A DNA stretch of 64,000 bases from Lineus longissimus (lineage: Eukaryota > Nemertea > Pilidiophora > Heteronemertea > Lineidae): positions 2,978,001-3,042,000 of the forward strand of contig NC_088318.1 of assembly GCF_910592395.1 (NCBI RefSeq). Direction: 5' to 3'. Below, piece after piece: positions 24,601 to 37,029 of the stretch. Each line of letters starts with the position of its first letter. Position 1 is the first letter of the stretch. A program made the position numbers and the translations under genes. The notes beneath the pieces are model-generated. The model was not told the origin of the DNA. It did no database searches and saw only the letters and a program-made list of their open reading frames with translations.

Positions 24601-26984
24601 CTGAGCTGTACAACCAAAAAGGATTTACAGAAAAGATTCCCACAGTGAGGCGTTCATTTGGGGGGGGGGGGGAAACCAGATAGGCCATATTTTGCTTCTA
24701 TCTATTTATTATTCTTTTCTGGCGCATTGAACTTTAAATCAACGAGATTTTCGATTACAAACAAGATATTGTGTACACCTCTAGAACTAGAACTTGGTAA
24801 CCGCACACAAGTCCAAGGGGGCAGAAAATAATAAAGCCATATATTTAGCATGTTTAGGGCCTACTTGTCAAAGAAACAAAGAGAAACAATGTGTAATATA
24901 CTTAAACAATTGGTGATTTGCGCAAAGCATTTCTATAGCTCAGTAAAAACATAACCAAAGAGTCGCAGATCAATATTTACCCCATCAAGACATGCACAGT
25001 GTGAACCCTTTTTACGTTCCCCGGCCCTAATTGTCCCTTCCATTAATTACATACTGGTTTTGTGACCTTTACATGGCGGGATCACAAGATAAGGTCAAGT
25101 CGCGTTCCTCGAACAAAGCCCCTTATAATTCAAAGTAGGCCCTTTTTCGCCCTTATTAACACATTGGATGATCAAGTCCCCAGCATGCCGAGACCTCTCT
25201 AATCAGGACACCATTCTATCAAGGACAGCATATGACAGTCCCAAGGCTGTCTTCATTAGGGAGGTTCTACTGTGTCCTGGCGGTTAGCGTTACCTCAAAC
25301 TTTAGAGCACATGATGTCATATAGCAAACTTATCAGATCGACACAGGCTATTCTCATATTATTTTTCTTCTTGAAATTCCTCAAACCATCTTTATTATTG
25401 CCAATAACCTACCCACAGATTGAAAATTCTTAGGGCCAATGACCTATACCTCAAAACAACTCCACAATCACCAGCGAAAAAAACCCCCAAAACCATGTTG
25501 TTCGAGCCCAAAAACTCCCAGACAAATTTGTCCAATGAGACTAATTATAGTTCTTATCATAAGAGGAGCTTTGACCATAATGGAATTGAGTTTGAGCCAA
25601 ATTAAACCTTGTATTGTTCAGTTGGCCCAAATGGACATTACTGTACATTTCGCCCCTATTGGGACAATAGATCGTAGAGTCTAATTACTTCTGCTACCAT
25701 TGTGCCAAAAATGGCCTGAGTTTAATCCGAAAAATCATTTGTCTCGTGGTCCGCTTGGCCGAATTGTTTGTCTAAGGGTTTACAAGAGCGGCATAGTTGG
25801 TTAGCACTGTCCATGTCTCCAGTCACTGATCACAAGCGTTATAAGACCAAGTGTTTTAGCACAACTTCACTTGTTGTGTTTCACAATGGGATAAACAACA
25901 ATACCTGGTCAAGATGGCCTGTTTACATGTATATACTAAAAAACATAACAATAAACAGAAAATGAAAAATTCCCAAAAAGCTGTGTTTTCAACATAGGCC
26001 AGGCATTGTTGTGAAAAACTGAATCACAGCACCCAAGTATCGTGACAATTAAACCTGGCTAGAAGAAAATCAAGTTTTGCGTCGGGTAACGACGACGCGA
26101 CCCAGGGATGTGACATGTCGTGATGCAAGACAAGCTTTCTGTCTAAAAAACATCTGAAATAAAATGTTTACTTACATTTCAGCATTTTGAGACGTGGAAG
26201 CGAAATGACAAGTATCAGGAATGCAAATGAGTCGATTTGTGCGTGACGTCCTGCTGCAGCCATTTTACAGCCCAAGTGTAAATTGATATCAACACCTTAC
26301 TTAAAAAGACAAACAAAACGCCAACTCCTTTGCCCCTTCTATGGCTTCGAGAATCTACATGCTTGTATGAGGCAGGCAAGGGGGCCAAGGAGTTCATCCC
26401 ACTGAAAATTACTCAGTGCAAGACTCTATTTAACTCTTTGGTTCTGGGGTGGGGCAGTAGGGTCCATGGGTGGATGGAACACCACTTTTTGGCACGTAAG
26501 GGCCAAAATCTGAATGAAAAACACCTTTTTCGGCAACATCTGGGGGAAGCAGATGCCCAACCTGCCCTGCTGAATTGGGCCCTGATGAATAAAAATCTTA
26601 ACAAGAAATTTTTTTAACTTATGTGGCGCATACCCAATGATTGATATAAATCCCGTAGATTCTGACCATAAATGGTAACATCCTGCACCTGCCTTACTTA
26701 GCGGATTGTTTCAGCGTGTCATTAGCACCTCATTAGCGTGATTAGCATAATGGTCAAGACAACGAGACAAAAGGTTCGTGCTAATAACTGCACTCCACCA
26801 GCAAAAAGACACAGTGTTATCTCCTTGTTGATTGCGATAAACAGATGTCCATCTTGCTGAGCCTTAGATACAGGGTGTGCCAATAAAAACCCTCACTTTC
26901 ATGCTCTCTCCCCACCCCACCTACCCCGATAGCAAATCGAGTAAAATGAAATACTGAAATACAAGTAACCACTTTGTTTCATTA
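18603..26984 (-). other. Intron 1, 3' half: no gene seen
   Basis: AT-rich intronic sequence with homopolymer tracts (C-run near 22441, G-run near 24661) and CpG-richer patches near 19.5-19.8 kb, 22.0-22.8 kb and 23.2-23.5 kb where several frames are open on both strands, which suggests conserved non-coding DNA. No exon, RNA gene or recognised mobile element. Confidence 0.65.
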
Positions 26985-26998
26985 GTTGCCATGGAAAC
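26985..26998. promoter_or_regulatory. Candidate RFX X-box
   Basis: GTTGCCATGGAAAC matches the palindromic RFX consensus GTTGCCATGGYAAC at 13 of 14 positions. It lies in intron 1. A weaker relative, GTAACCATGGTGAC, is at 30752-30765. Confidence 0.4.
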
Positions 26999-29900
26999 TC
27001 ATCGTCACAATGCTTTAATTCCTCAAATTAAGTGTCAATGAGGAGGCCACTGAAGGTTCAGGACATAATTTCTAAGAATTCTCGATGGGGTCAAATTTAC
27101 TGTCAAGGCTAATAGTCCCCTGTACAGGGTGCATCAAGACACCTCTTAAAGCAAGCGTCAAGATTTTGCTGGCTTTTAAGTTTAACATGAAATGATTTTT
27201 TTCTGGGGTACTCTCCAAGTGAAAAATCTCTCAACACTTTTTCACAAAAGTTCTGACTTATTCTCAGATGTTGATTTCACTTCTGGCAGTGTTTATTTAC
27301 AAGGACTCTCATAGATGCAGGCATTTTTTGACGAGATAGCAACTGCCATTTTTTTCGATAGAGAAAAGGAGACACTTGACCTAGACCTTTGAATAAAATC
27401 AAAGCCGACGTTTTTCTCTTTGGATTAAGTGGCCTTCATGGCGACAATAGCCAAAAGGGACATGTATTTTTCAGTCTTACTCATTTTGCCCCTCAGTATA
27501 GTCTTTCATGTTTTTAATGTCAAAATAATTAATTGAACCTCGGGAGTGTAGTGATTGCCTGCGACCTGATCCGAGTCAAAGACCTGCTCCGCATCTTAAT
27601 TTCCTGCACCACTGTGTACCTCCGTCATTCCATCCGTAGCGAAACATGGCCGTCACAACCGGTTAATTACTGACATCATCAGACTCACAGCAAACTAATC
27701 TCCGTCATTTACTCAGGCTGGAAAAGGTCTAATTAGGTTTATGATATCGGCCCGCCATGCTGAGAAACTTCTGCGAGAAAAAATCCAATTGTACACGTCA
27801 ATTATATAGCACAGCAAGGCGCACGATTGTTTTTTCAGCACTTTCTTAGAGCTTTTGCCACACACGCCGTAATTACTCTGTGACGGGTAATAGGCAAAAT
27901 CAGCCGAGAGCTTCTTTCGTTTGGGCAAGTGTACACACACAACCTGACCAACTTCTTACGACAAGAAATCTTCAAGCAAATTTTCTCCGCTAATTAGTGC
28001 GGATAATTTAATAGGGTCTAAGCGATTCGTTGGTTTGTGTACAGGGTACACTCTGTTGATGATTGGGTCTGATACGTCACTGGGAGACCGACCTTGCTCG
28101 TGAGGTTCAAGCCAGTTGACGCGGAAATAAACAGAGAAATTAATATGATTACAAAGATCGATAACACTTGAACAGCCTGATAATTCATGGAATATATTTT
28201 ATTGGTTTTGTCACTGTCTGTCTTAAAGTAGCCCCCCCCCCCAAATAAGTCATGGTGGTCTTGTAACACAGGTCTCTGACTTGCAGTCAAGAGGTCCCTG
28301 GTTCACTTAAATATTACATGCCTTATCCAACCCAGATGTACAAAGGGCACCGGTCAGACATACATCTGATGACGATTGCTGTCAGCAAATGCATTTTCTA
28401 CCCATATTTCCTCAACATCTTTTAATTCTACATTTGATGAATTTCTTCCACACATTTGCCTTATCTTAATTAGAGCGGCACAGTTCAGAATGATTTCCAC
28501 AACTCCTACCTCACCTCGACACCGCGATATATCCCCGATAATAGACATGCCAGCTAAATCCTGGCACCATTTATTAACATTCCGCATTTTATACACTTCT
28601 GAAATCAACAGCACTCTTGCTTTAATTACATTACGTGTATTGGTAAAGAACTGAAGTAGTCTCGTGAAAAGTGCTCATTAAGTCATTCGTTATAGAAATA
28701 AGCATATTATTAATGCATAAATAAAGTAATCTCGTTTTCATTAGCGAAATATTAAGGTTTATAGCTTCGCAGAAAATTCTATTATTTTGCTTCCAAGAGC
28801 GAGATTATTTCGTGGTGATTAACTCCAAGGGGCAACTCCAGTGAAATTTTATCCGAGAATTATTGCTCTCGAAAAAATAGATTTAACAGATTTGATTTTT
28901 GTTTTAAGAAGATTGAGGCATCTGTCGCTATTGTTTTTATGGTCGTTCGTGGTGTTTGGTTTTCGAGGCACAGATGCTGTTCCTGCATGTACCAAGGACA
29001 CACTCTACTGGTACACAAGTAAGTACATTGTATGTAATTAAGACACTGAATAGCTAGCAATTATGGAAAGTATAACGAGTCATGTATAGTAACATTAACC
29101 AGTCAAATGCGCTTCAAAAGCACACTTTTTAATAACACAACAATATTATCCATAACGTCTCAAGCAAAAAATGTCTAAGTTCTAAATGTGTAATTCTAAG
29201 ATTTCTACTGCCATTTATACCACACCCTGATAAACAATATAATTGGCTGATATTTTCCGAGGCGGCCGGCGCACCTACGACATAAACTTCCTCCTCATTA
29301 ATTACACCGAACGGTAAATACGGCACAAATGAAGAAACAAACGAGATTAAATGTCATTATTTCTGCTTACATACTTATTAGCGAAGCTGAGTCACCTCAT
29401 GTTTCAAATGACGAACGTTTCTCAGGCTTCTTTTCAATCGTACAGCACGACAACGGCGGCACTTGACGAGATGACGCTAACGAAAGGTCATCCGCTAATT
29501 ACCGCTAGTACAATAGCGCTAACATACAGCAAGGCTAATGTATAGCGTATGTTTGTGCTAAAGGTGTTTTATTGTTTCTGAGAATAAGATTAATGAGATA
29601 TTCGAAAATTGAGGTATACAGGGTGTCTCAAATATGGCTTCACAGTTATCCAAACCAAAAACAGATCTTTTTTGAAATTTTTTTTTTTAATGATAATTGA
29701 TATCACTTATCTGTGTTTTGGCCGATAGTTTAAGTGGTGGCTAAGTTACGTCTGGTGGCAATAGTGTGTTCTCTGGTACTCATAATCATGCGAAAATCTA
29801 TGAGGCATCTTGGGGGTTTTTCACATGAGGCCCACAAGTGATCTTTTTTTCATTACATTGGCCCCTGGTCACGGCTCAGAGAACCAGTCCACCACGCTGG

Positions 29901-32646
29901 TAACACTCTTCACAGAGTGACCATGCTATTGTCGATATTTATACCACCAGCCTTAATCCCTGCTTAATTGGCAGCTTGATTGATGCCAATTAAATGGTTG
30001 CCAGGAGATGGTCCTTGAGTGTATTTCATTGGTTAACCCTCAATAGTCTGGGACGGTTTTGAATACTGCTTTTGAACAACCTGGATTGACCTCAAGCCCT
30101 GGACTAAGAAGAGGCCCGTATACACCTTTCAAGAAATGGGGCGCTGAGTGTCCGAAATAGTGATGTCATAAGGGGAAACCTGGCCTTATGGTGGAGGGAC
30201 AAAAAAGATAGTCATAGTTGACCAACACACTTGAATGCCTTTAATGACGGACAAGGGGGAAAAAGTTAGTTCCAATGCAAGCCACCAATTTTGGGAAGCA
30301 TGTATAGAGCATCATTGAGAGAAGCTAGAATACTAGAACTGACATTTTGATGGTCATCATAAAAGGAAGTAAAACACAAATGTTAAGAGAAGCTTTTTAG
30401 TTATGGATATGGGAGGGGGGGGGGGGGCTTTGCACCTGAACTTTTCAAATATTTCTCATAGAGAAGATTCACACCAGACTTCAAAAGAACAACACAACAG
30501 TCCATGTCAACAACGAGGAAAATACTGTCCTCAGACCACGGAATGTTTACTTGCTTACTTGCCAATAGCGAGTCATTATCTCGACTGGCCAATACACGTT
30601 GTCCCAGGTCGCCTCACAAATGTACCACTTAACTTGATAAGGTCATTTAATAGGGACATACATAACGTCTGATAGATGACATTAACAATGTCCAGCTGCA
30701 ACTAGCCCTCTCTGAAGAGTTCCTGTTTATTATCACTAATTGTTTAAATCGGTAACCATGGTGACGGGGCGACTGGGAATCGGCCCTATGGCCTACCACG
30801 GCTGTTCACTTAGCGCTGTGCCACCTGAGCTTGCACCGGCATGTCGTGTCACGAAGAAGGGACCATGTGGCCGTGTCTCACAAATTAACGGGACAATGCT
30901 GAACAATAAATGTTCGCCTTGGTCACATGATCTACATAACGCAACAATCGACACCGCAACGATAAGCAAAAAGGGAAATCAACAAGACAGCTATGCAGCA
31001 GTCAAGGGTGGCAATTTTCGATAATATTCCACTATCAGGAAGTTTATGTAACGAGTTCATTTTTAAATTTTAAATTTATTTTAAATTTATTTTTTCACAC
31101 TTATATGAGTCGCCCACACACTCAACAACGTAAGGTAAATCCAGAAGCACTTTTTTGTTTAAATACGGCCACAGACATTCAACACGAACTATAGTAATTA
31201 CTTGTCCGCTAGATCAAACCAAATTAAAATTGCATAATCAAAGAAAAATTTAGGGAAGTTTTTCTTAGTGTCTAATATTATCAACTTCCTAAATGAACGC
31301 CATTAACTTTCTGGCCAAGACCTAAGAAACACAATTATGCAACTTTTCCAACAAAAGACAGCAGATTTTCTTGCAAACTTGCCATTGTCTTCCCGAAATA
31401 AGTTAGAAGAAGCGACCAATAAAGTTCACCTTTATTAAAATGTCGTCCCAAACGAGGGTGCTTTTGTCTGTAGCAGGCCCAGTCATTACAGCCAGCGATT
31501 TCTAACCCCACAGAAATTGCATAATCTTTGTAACCCCTCGATGGTCTGACCCCTGCGTTACCTGACGAGGAACAATGCCCATATTTGACACATTACCACC
31601 ACATTGTTCCCGCCGGAGCCTTCGGGCGTAAATTTACCTTTAGTTTTAGCATTCCCACACTTCGAGATGACCCTTCGTCTATAAGTGCCATCTAAAACTG
31701 AACCGGTGCGCTCCTTAAGCTAATTTGCATTAAATACAATGAGTTTTTGGCTGTAAATAGCCAAGACCTATTAATGGCGAGTTAGTCCATTCCTAAACTC
31801 ATTCGAACACACAACAGTTGCATCAGAGGGCTCTTAACACATTTTCAAATTCATTCGGGCTGTTAAATTGGCCTCGCCATAATGAATAATGGTCTAAATT
31901 TTGATTATAAGGACGATCGTTAGGCATGATAATTACCAATCTTTACCTCTCTAATGAGAGCTGAAGAACAGATGCATAAAAATAATAGAGCCAAAATGTA
32001 CACAAATTGACACTTGGTTAGTGAGGAATTCATGGACGATATCATTAGAAATTGGTCATTGAATTAGCTACATTACAAAAAATGGAATTTAATCAAGCTT
32101 ACCACTTGTCTAGCACAAGGATAAAAGAGGTAGGCTCACCATATATTACATTAACCTTTAAATTAGCAGTCATATGCCCTTTGTAACGACAAAAGAAAGC
32201 ATTGCCATAAGTGACATTGATAACAAACGGTAGTGGTATGCACAATCAGGCACACGCCAAACCAAGAAGACCAAAGCGGATACATCTGAAGCACTCAGCC
32301 ATAATTGGAACCATTTTCAGAAACAATGGTAACAATTTCGAGACACAGACGCCAACAAAATCGATACCAGAATGAAGACCCGCACTACACATTCATTGGT
32401 AAATAGCAAAGCATCTCAAAGCCAATACATTTTTTGTCCTCACTGGTCATAACATACATATTCAGCCTTAGTAACGCTGCCCCAAGATCGTCATTTCGCA
32501 CAGGCACACTCAAGGAATTATGTTTTTCCGATAGCTTCGCCATAAATAAGTGTTAGCATTCTGCCACCCTATACAGGGAACTAAATCACAGAGTCGTTCC
32601 TCTTTATCTCTAGCCATCATATAAATGCTACTTTAGTGCCATTTAC
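26999..32646 (-). other. Intron 1, middle part: no gene seen
   Basis: AT-rich intronic DNA with a G-run near 30413 and an AT-repeat patch near 31061-31096. Sequences beginning ACAGGGTGT near 26870 and 29626 look like transposon-end remnants, but no boundaries can be set. No exon is supported. Confidence 0.65.
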
Positions 32647-32760
32647 GGAGCTCGGTATCGATTCCTCGTCGGTTGAGACGGTAGACATGATCCGCGGGCC
32701 GCGCGGGTCAGAGCTCCCGCCATTTCCCGCCACGGTGCACGGCTTCTCGCCTCCGTGGAT
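32647..32760. promoter_or_regulatory. CpG-rich islet in intron 1
   Basis: About 110 bp with over a dozen CpGs in otherwise AT-rich sequence, including CCGCGGGCCGCGCGGG and an E2F-like TTTCCCGCC at 32723-32731. This composition fits an unmethylated regulatory element or internal promoter. It has no open frame or splice-flanked exon that I would defend. Confidence 0.4.
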
Positions 32761-35700
32761 GTAACTGTCAAACCCTCTTAACTCTGCCATGTATTATATG
32801 AAATCGGGGCGAATGAGCAACCGAGAAGACGCGTATCATAAATGATTAATGTTTTAATAAACGCTTGGTGTCGCGAAGGATGAAAATCACGAAATCGGCA
32901 TCTAAGGTTGCAGCGATGATATTAGCCAAGGTTATTTGTTTGACGTCTAACTGGCTTGACGTCTGCACGACAACAACCGCCACGACGAAACACCAATCAG
33001 CGCATTTAATTAAAACCACTCATAAAAGACCAGAACGCTCTGTGAAAGATTGTGAATAATTCGCCAAGCAATATCTTAACCCAAATATTGATTTTCGCGA
33101 GGTGCACCATTTTTTCCTGTGCGCTCAGTCTTCGAGGTCAATATACTCATCAGTGGGGTCGGGTGATGAAGAGGCAGCAAGCGTTTTCAAATTCTCGGGT
33201 CAACACGGTGATTAGTTTCATCTTGGGTATAAAAGAGGATATATCCATAGCCGAGTGGAGGATGCGGTAATGATCATCAAGGGGATCATCCCATGAATAC
33301 GAGATTGAGGTGGAAAGGGGCCACCTCAAACATGATTTGCTGAAATGCCTCAGCCTGTACACCTCTGGCCCAAGCACCAGAACGCCGCCATACCTTGACA
33401 AGTCTTGAATGGTAAACGCATCTAAGAGCATTCGTAAGATCAGTACTTGGCTAGTGCTTTTGTTTCAATGTAACTAGTGCCAGTCCCAGACGTCTGAAAA
33501 GGTAATTTCTTTTGCACGTTTGAGACATTCTCAAAATAGGAGCCCTGGTGCTTATACAGGTAAGACAGTAGAGTCCCCAAATTGATGTTTTTCTTACCAA
33601 CCAAAAAGTGGTCTACAGTATACGTGATCCTGATCCAAGTGTTGGCAATTCCGCATCAAGGTTATCGACGACAGAAAACTAATTGGACTAATTAGACAGT
33701 GAAATTCCAAGCAATTATTTTCAACCAATTAATCCGAGGTCGTCACCTAATCAGCAGACTATGCGGCTAATTGGCGGCGAGGCTCGGCGGCAGACGCGCC
33801 TCTTGCATATCAAACGAGGCCATGCTGAACCAACAAACAGGTTACTTTTGCAAACAAGAAAATAAATAACACGCATGTATCATGAATTCATCATAACTGA
33901 ATTTAGATATTGATTTTTGGGCTCTGCCCTTTTACATGTCTGTGGCCTGTTGATTTGGTGGCTGGTTTGTTGTCGGCTGCCGCTGATGTTTGTTCAGGCC
34001 CTCGCCTCCCAAGGATGTGTATCCAAGACGTGGACGGTCTGATTAAACTCGCTGCACAGTTCTTGAAATGATATGGCGATTGGGCTTGATTGTATAGAAT
34101 CGCTGACAAATACTTCAAGGAGATGTTTTGGTGCGGGTAAGCCATAGAACCTTTTGGCAGTGATGACCTTTTTTGAATTTGTCAGCGTTTCTGCAAATGA
34201 GCTGCCGATTTGTTTGAATGAGAGGCAGAAGTTTGTGTCACTGCTCCACGGGATTCAAATTTATAAATCTCGGACTCTTGGCCGTTTTCTCATGTAGATG
34301 CGTGAGGAATCTTCATGTTGGGATGCCAGGCTCCTGATACCGGCCGGCTCAACTTCCAGTTTTCCACCCAAAACTACAAGTTGGTGGAATCATACTCTCA
34401 GTGAAGATATCATCTGAGCCCAACTACACGAGCCTTCTGCATCGAGGAGGAATGAGATGTCACCTCCGGCTGCCTCCATACAGGTCTAATTCAGCAGCAA
34501 TGGTGGAGATGGCGACATGTGAGGCCAAGCTTACCCCAGTGACTCCAATCCCACCTTAATAACAGGAAGCATGGCTCGTTGACGAGACTTGGTAGGGGCA
34601 TGATCTTTGAGCCTAGTGTGGCAAGATGATTGAGCCCCGAACAGCATTGACAACCTTGACCCGTGGTAGCCGATGAAGTACGAGGCAGTACAAAACCCGG
34701 CGACCATTTTGACAGGTGACATTTCGTGACCTTGAACCCTGTCCCTCTCCAACCCTCGCCTTGTTGCACGTCATCCGCTAATTACAAAATTAGATTAAAT
34801 TTTTCAATCAGGTGGGGTTAATTAGTCTTAATCCAATTATAACAATCAAATTACAACAATATATTTCCATTTCCTGTGCGTTTCCACGACAACCATTTTG
34901 ATTACAAATTTAATTCCACGAGATCAGATTAAGATTTAATTCTTTTTCACATGTTTTATAGCGATCCGATTAATTTGGAATTACATTATTTGAGGAGACA
35001 CAAAGGTCTTCATAATTCATTAGTACACTGGTAAATATCTAGATGGAGAGTAAGCAGGCTTCTACACAGATTAACCCATTAGATCGCAAAGACTTAAAAT
35101 TCCACCAGAATTTCTGACTTTTTCCTCTTAAAGGGGAACTATATTTAGAAGCTACATGTCGGGGGGTCAAGTGGGTGGGTCCCATTTGACCAGACCCCTT
35201 TAGGGAACATGACCTGGTTTGACTTAGTGACAAAACATTCAAATAATTATCTTGACCTTTGCCTTGGTGACTATAGCCCCCGGTACCAATTCCTTCAATA
35301 TGCAAGGCAGAGGAGCAAGTGGACGGGTCAAGTATGCAAACATTCCCATTCAGCAGTGCATGTTGCATGCAAGGGTTAAATAAACCTTGATAAATATATG
35401 CAATCCCTGCTAAGAAAACTAATTAGCGCATTCATTACTTTTTTCCATGTTATAAATCATATCGTACGCCACCGGGCGTCATGTGGGAAAACCTCGCTCA
35501 ACGTTTCAATCCCTAATCAAGGCGATATGGCAATTAATTAATCTTTAGATGAATTCTGGCGATTTTGTTTTTGTCTCATCGGCATGCTCCGAGAAACACT
35601 GATAGCCAAATGTAATGAAACGTCCATTTTTCATCTGCACCACAATGAGTAATACCCTCGCCGGTCAAGATTTCGACAAAAAAATCTCGCTTTGTTCGAT

Positions 35701-36621
35701 TCTATTCATGGTGCAGCATAATCAGCGGTCACCATTAGGGAATACGCGTCAAGACTTGTCCGAAGGCATGAGCATGGTATGATTTATTCGGAAGGAAAAA
35801 TAAATCTATCAAGTTATCTGATCACAAGTCGGAAACTGGTAAACGGTACATTTCTAGCCGTCGTCATTTCACCAGAAGCAATAGCTACCAAAGCGATTTC
35901 TGAATCTTTGTAAGATTAGGATATCTCAAGGTTCACAGCCGACATTTTTTCAAAGACTGCCAGCCATATTCTCAGATCACATCCCAAAAGATTTCATGAA
36001 CGTGAATTTTGCGAGTCTGACAAAATCTGATAAAAAATTTCCTCAATATATAGTATTGACCTGACTGGTAATATTTGATCAGAGTCGTGATAAATGTTAC
36101 GCAGACAACTGGTAATTTGAGTATTGGTGGCCATCCATTTGCTATTTTCACGCTGGAAACAAAATGGCCATGCACCAATGTCTAACATATTCTGAAAGAC
36201 CTTTATCCCCCTGGCGTACAAATTGTGTCGACTGGCACCGCCGCAAACAACGACCAATACTGTCCCCATGTGCACCCACCGATAAAAAAAATCACGGCAT
36301 AGGTTTTAGTTCGTATTTGCAATGATCGGGTACAAAATGGCTCTGCGCCGCAGACCATTTGTATGCACATGTTAGCCTGGGAGTATCGTAATGACATTAC
36401 GCGTCATACAGATGATGGATTGGAACACAACTCTATGCAAATGAACTCAAACGAATACATACTAATGAAATTCGCACGTCTGATGACCGTTTATTTTTTG
36501 GTGCATTGGCATTTCAGGCAGCTTTTTTTTGAAGAAAAGACACTTGCTGTTGTTTAGGAAGCGATTTGTTATTCAGTTCACTGCCGGTAAAATATTACTG
36601 AAAAGAGTGACAAAACACATA
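32761..36621 (-). other. Intron 1, 5' part, with homeodomain-site-rich stretches
   Basis: Mostly non-repetitive intronic DNA. Stretches at about 33660-33790 and 34770-35010 are dense in TAATTA/ATTAAT motifs, with CpG-rich flanks such as GGCGGCGAGGCTCGGCGG near 33773. These look like enhancer candidates. No exon or RNA gene is seen. Confidence 0.55.
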
Positions 36622-36787
36622 GGGCCGAATTTACAAAGGGTGTTTAGCTTAAAACAGCGTTTAATGTCTGAATAGACAGAGTCAGGGCCTTGCAGGGTTT
36701 CTTCATGAAAACCGCATTAGGCCCTGAAACTGATTATGTAGAATTTACACGCGTCTAACTCTTAAACACCCTTCGTAAATTCGGCCC
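36622..36787. mobile_element. Palindromic MITE with ATA target-site duplication
   Basis: 166 bp starting GGGCCGAATTTACAAAGGGT and ending with the inverted complement (revcomp GGGCCGAATTTACGAAGGGT). The terminal repeats extend about 25 bp. An inner pair, CAGGGCCTTGCAGGGTTT with AAAACCGCATTAGGCCCTG, also folds. ATA flanks both ends (36619-36621, 36788-36790), consistent with a TA-type or 3-bp target duplication. No coding capacity. Confidence 0.8.
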
Positions 36788-37029
36788 ATAATAGTTAACA
36801 GGGAAGAGTAAATGACTTCACAAAAGGCGCCACCTATGGCCAGAGGAAGCTGACATCGTGCCCCTTCCTACTTGCCAACAGATCTGTAGAGTTTGATTAT
36901 CCAATACCCACTTGTCCGACATTATGCTTTCAAAGGTTGTCAATTTCTTTTCAAAATAATGTCAACTTTGCACACAGGTGGCGCTATTGGTGAAATTTTA
37001 TGACAAAAACGCTGAAGATATTATCTTAC
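36788..37029 (-). other. Start of intron 1 next to the exon 1 donor
   Basis: Short intronic stretch between the MITE and the donor at 37029. The open frame of exon 1 continues about ten codons into it before a stop. Confidence 0.8.

Noticed and set aside
28238-28310. tRNA-like stretch with TCTGACTTGCAGTCAAG and GGTCCCTGGTTCA
   Set aside because: It suggests an anticodon arm and B box, but the acceptor stem and D arm do not form. At best it is a decayed tRNA-derived SINE fragment, too weak to list.
22441-30430. Homopolymer C/G runs near 22441, 24661 and 30413
   Set aside because: They are simple length-variable tracts, and the base count may partly reflect sequencing error. No G4-type arrangement of separate runs was evident.
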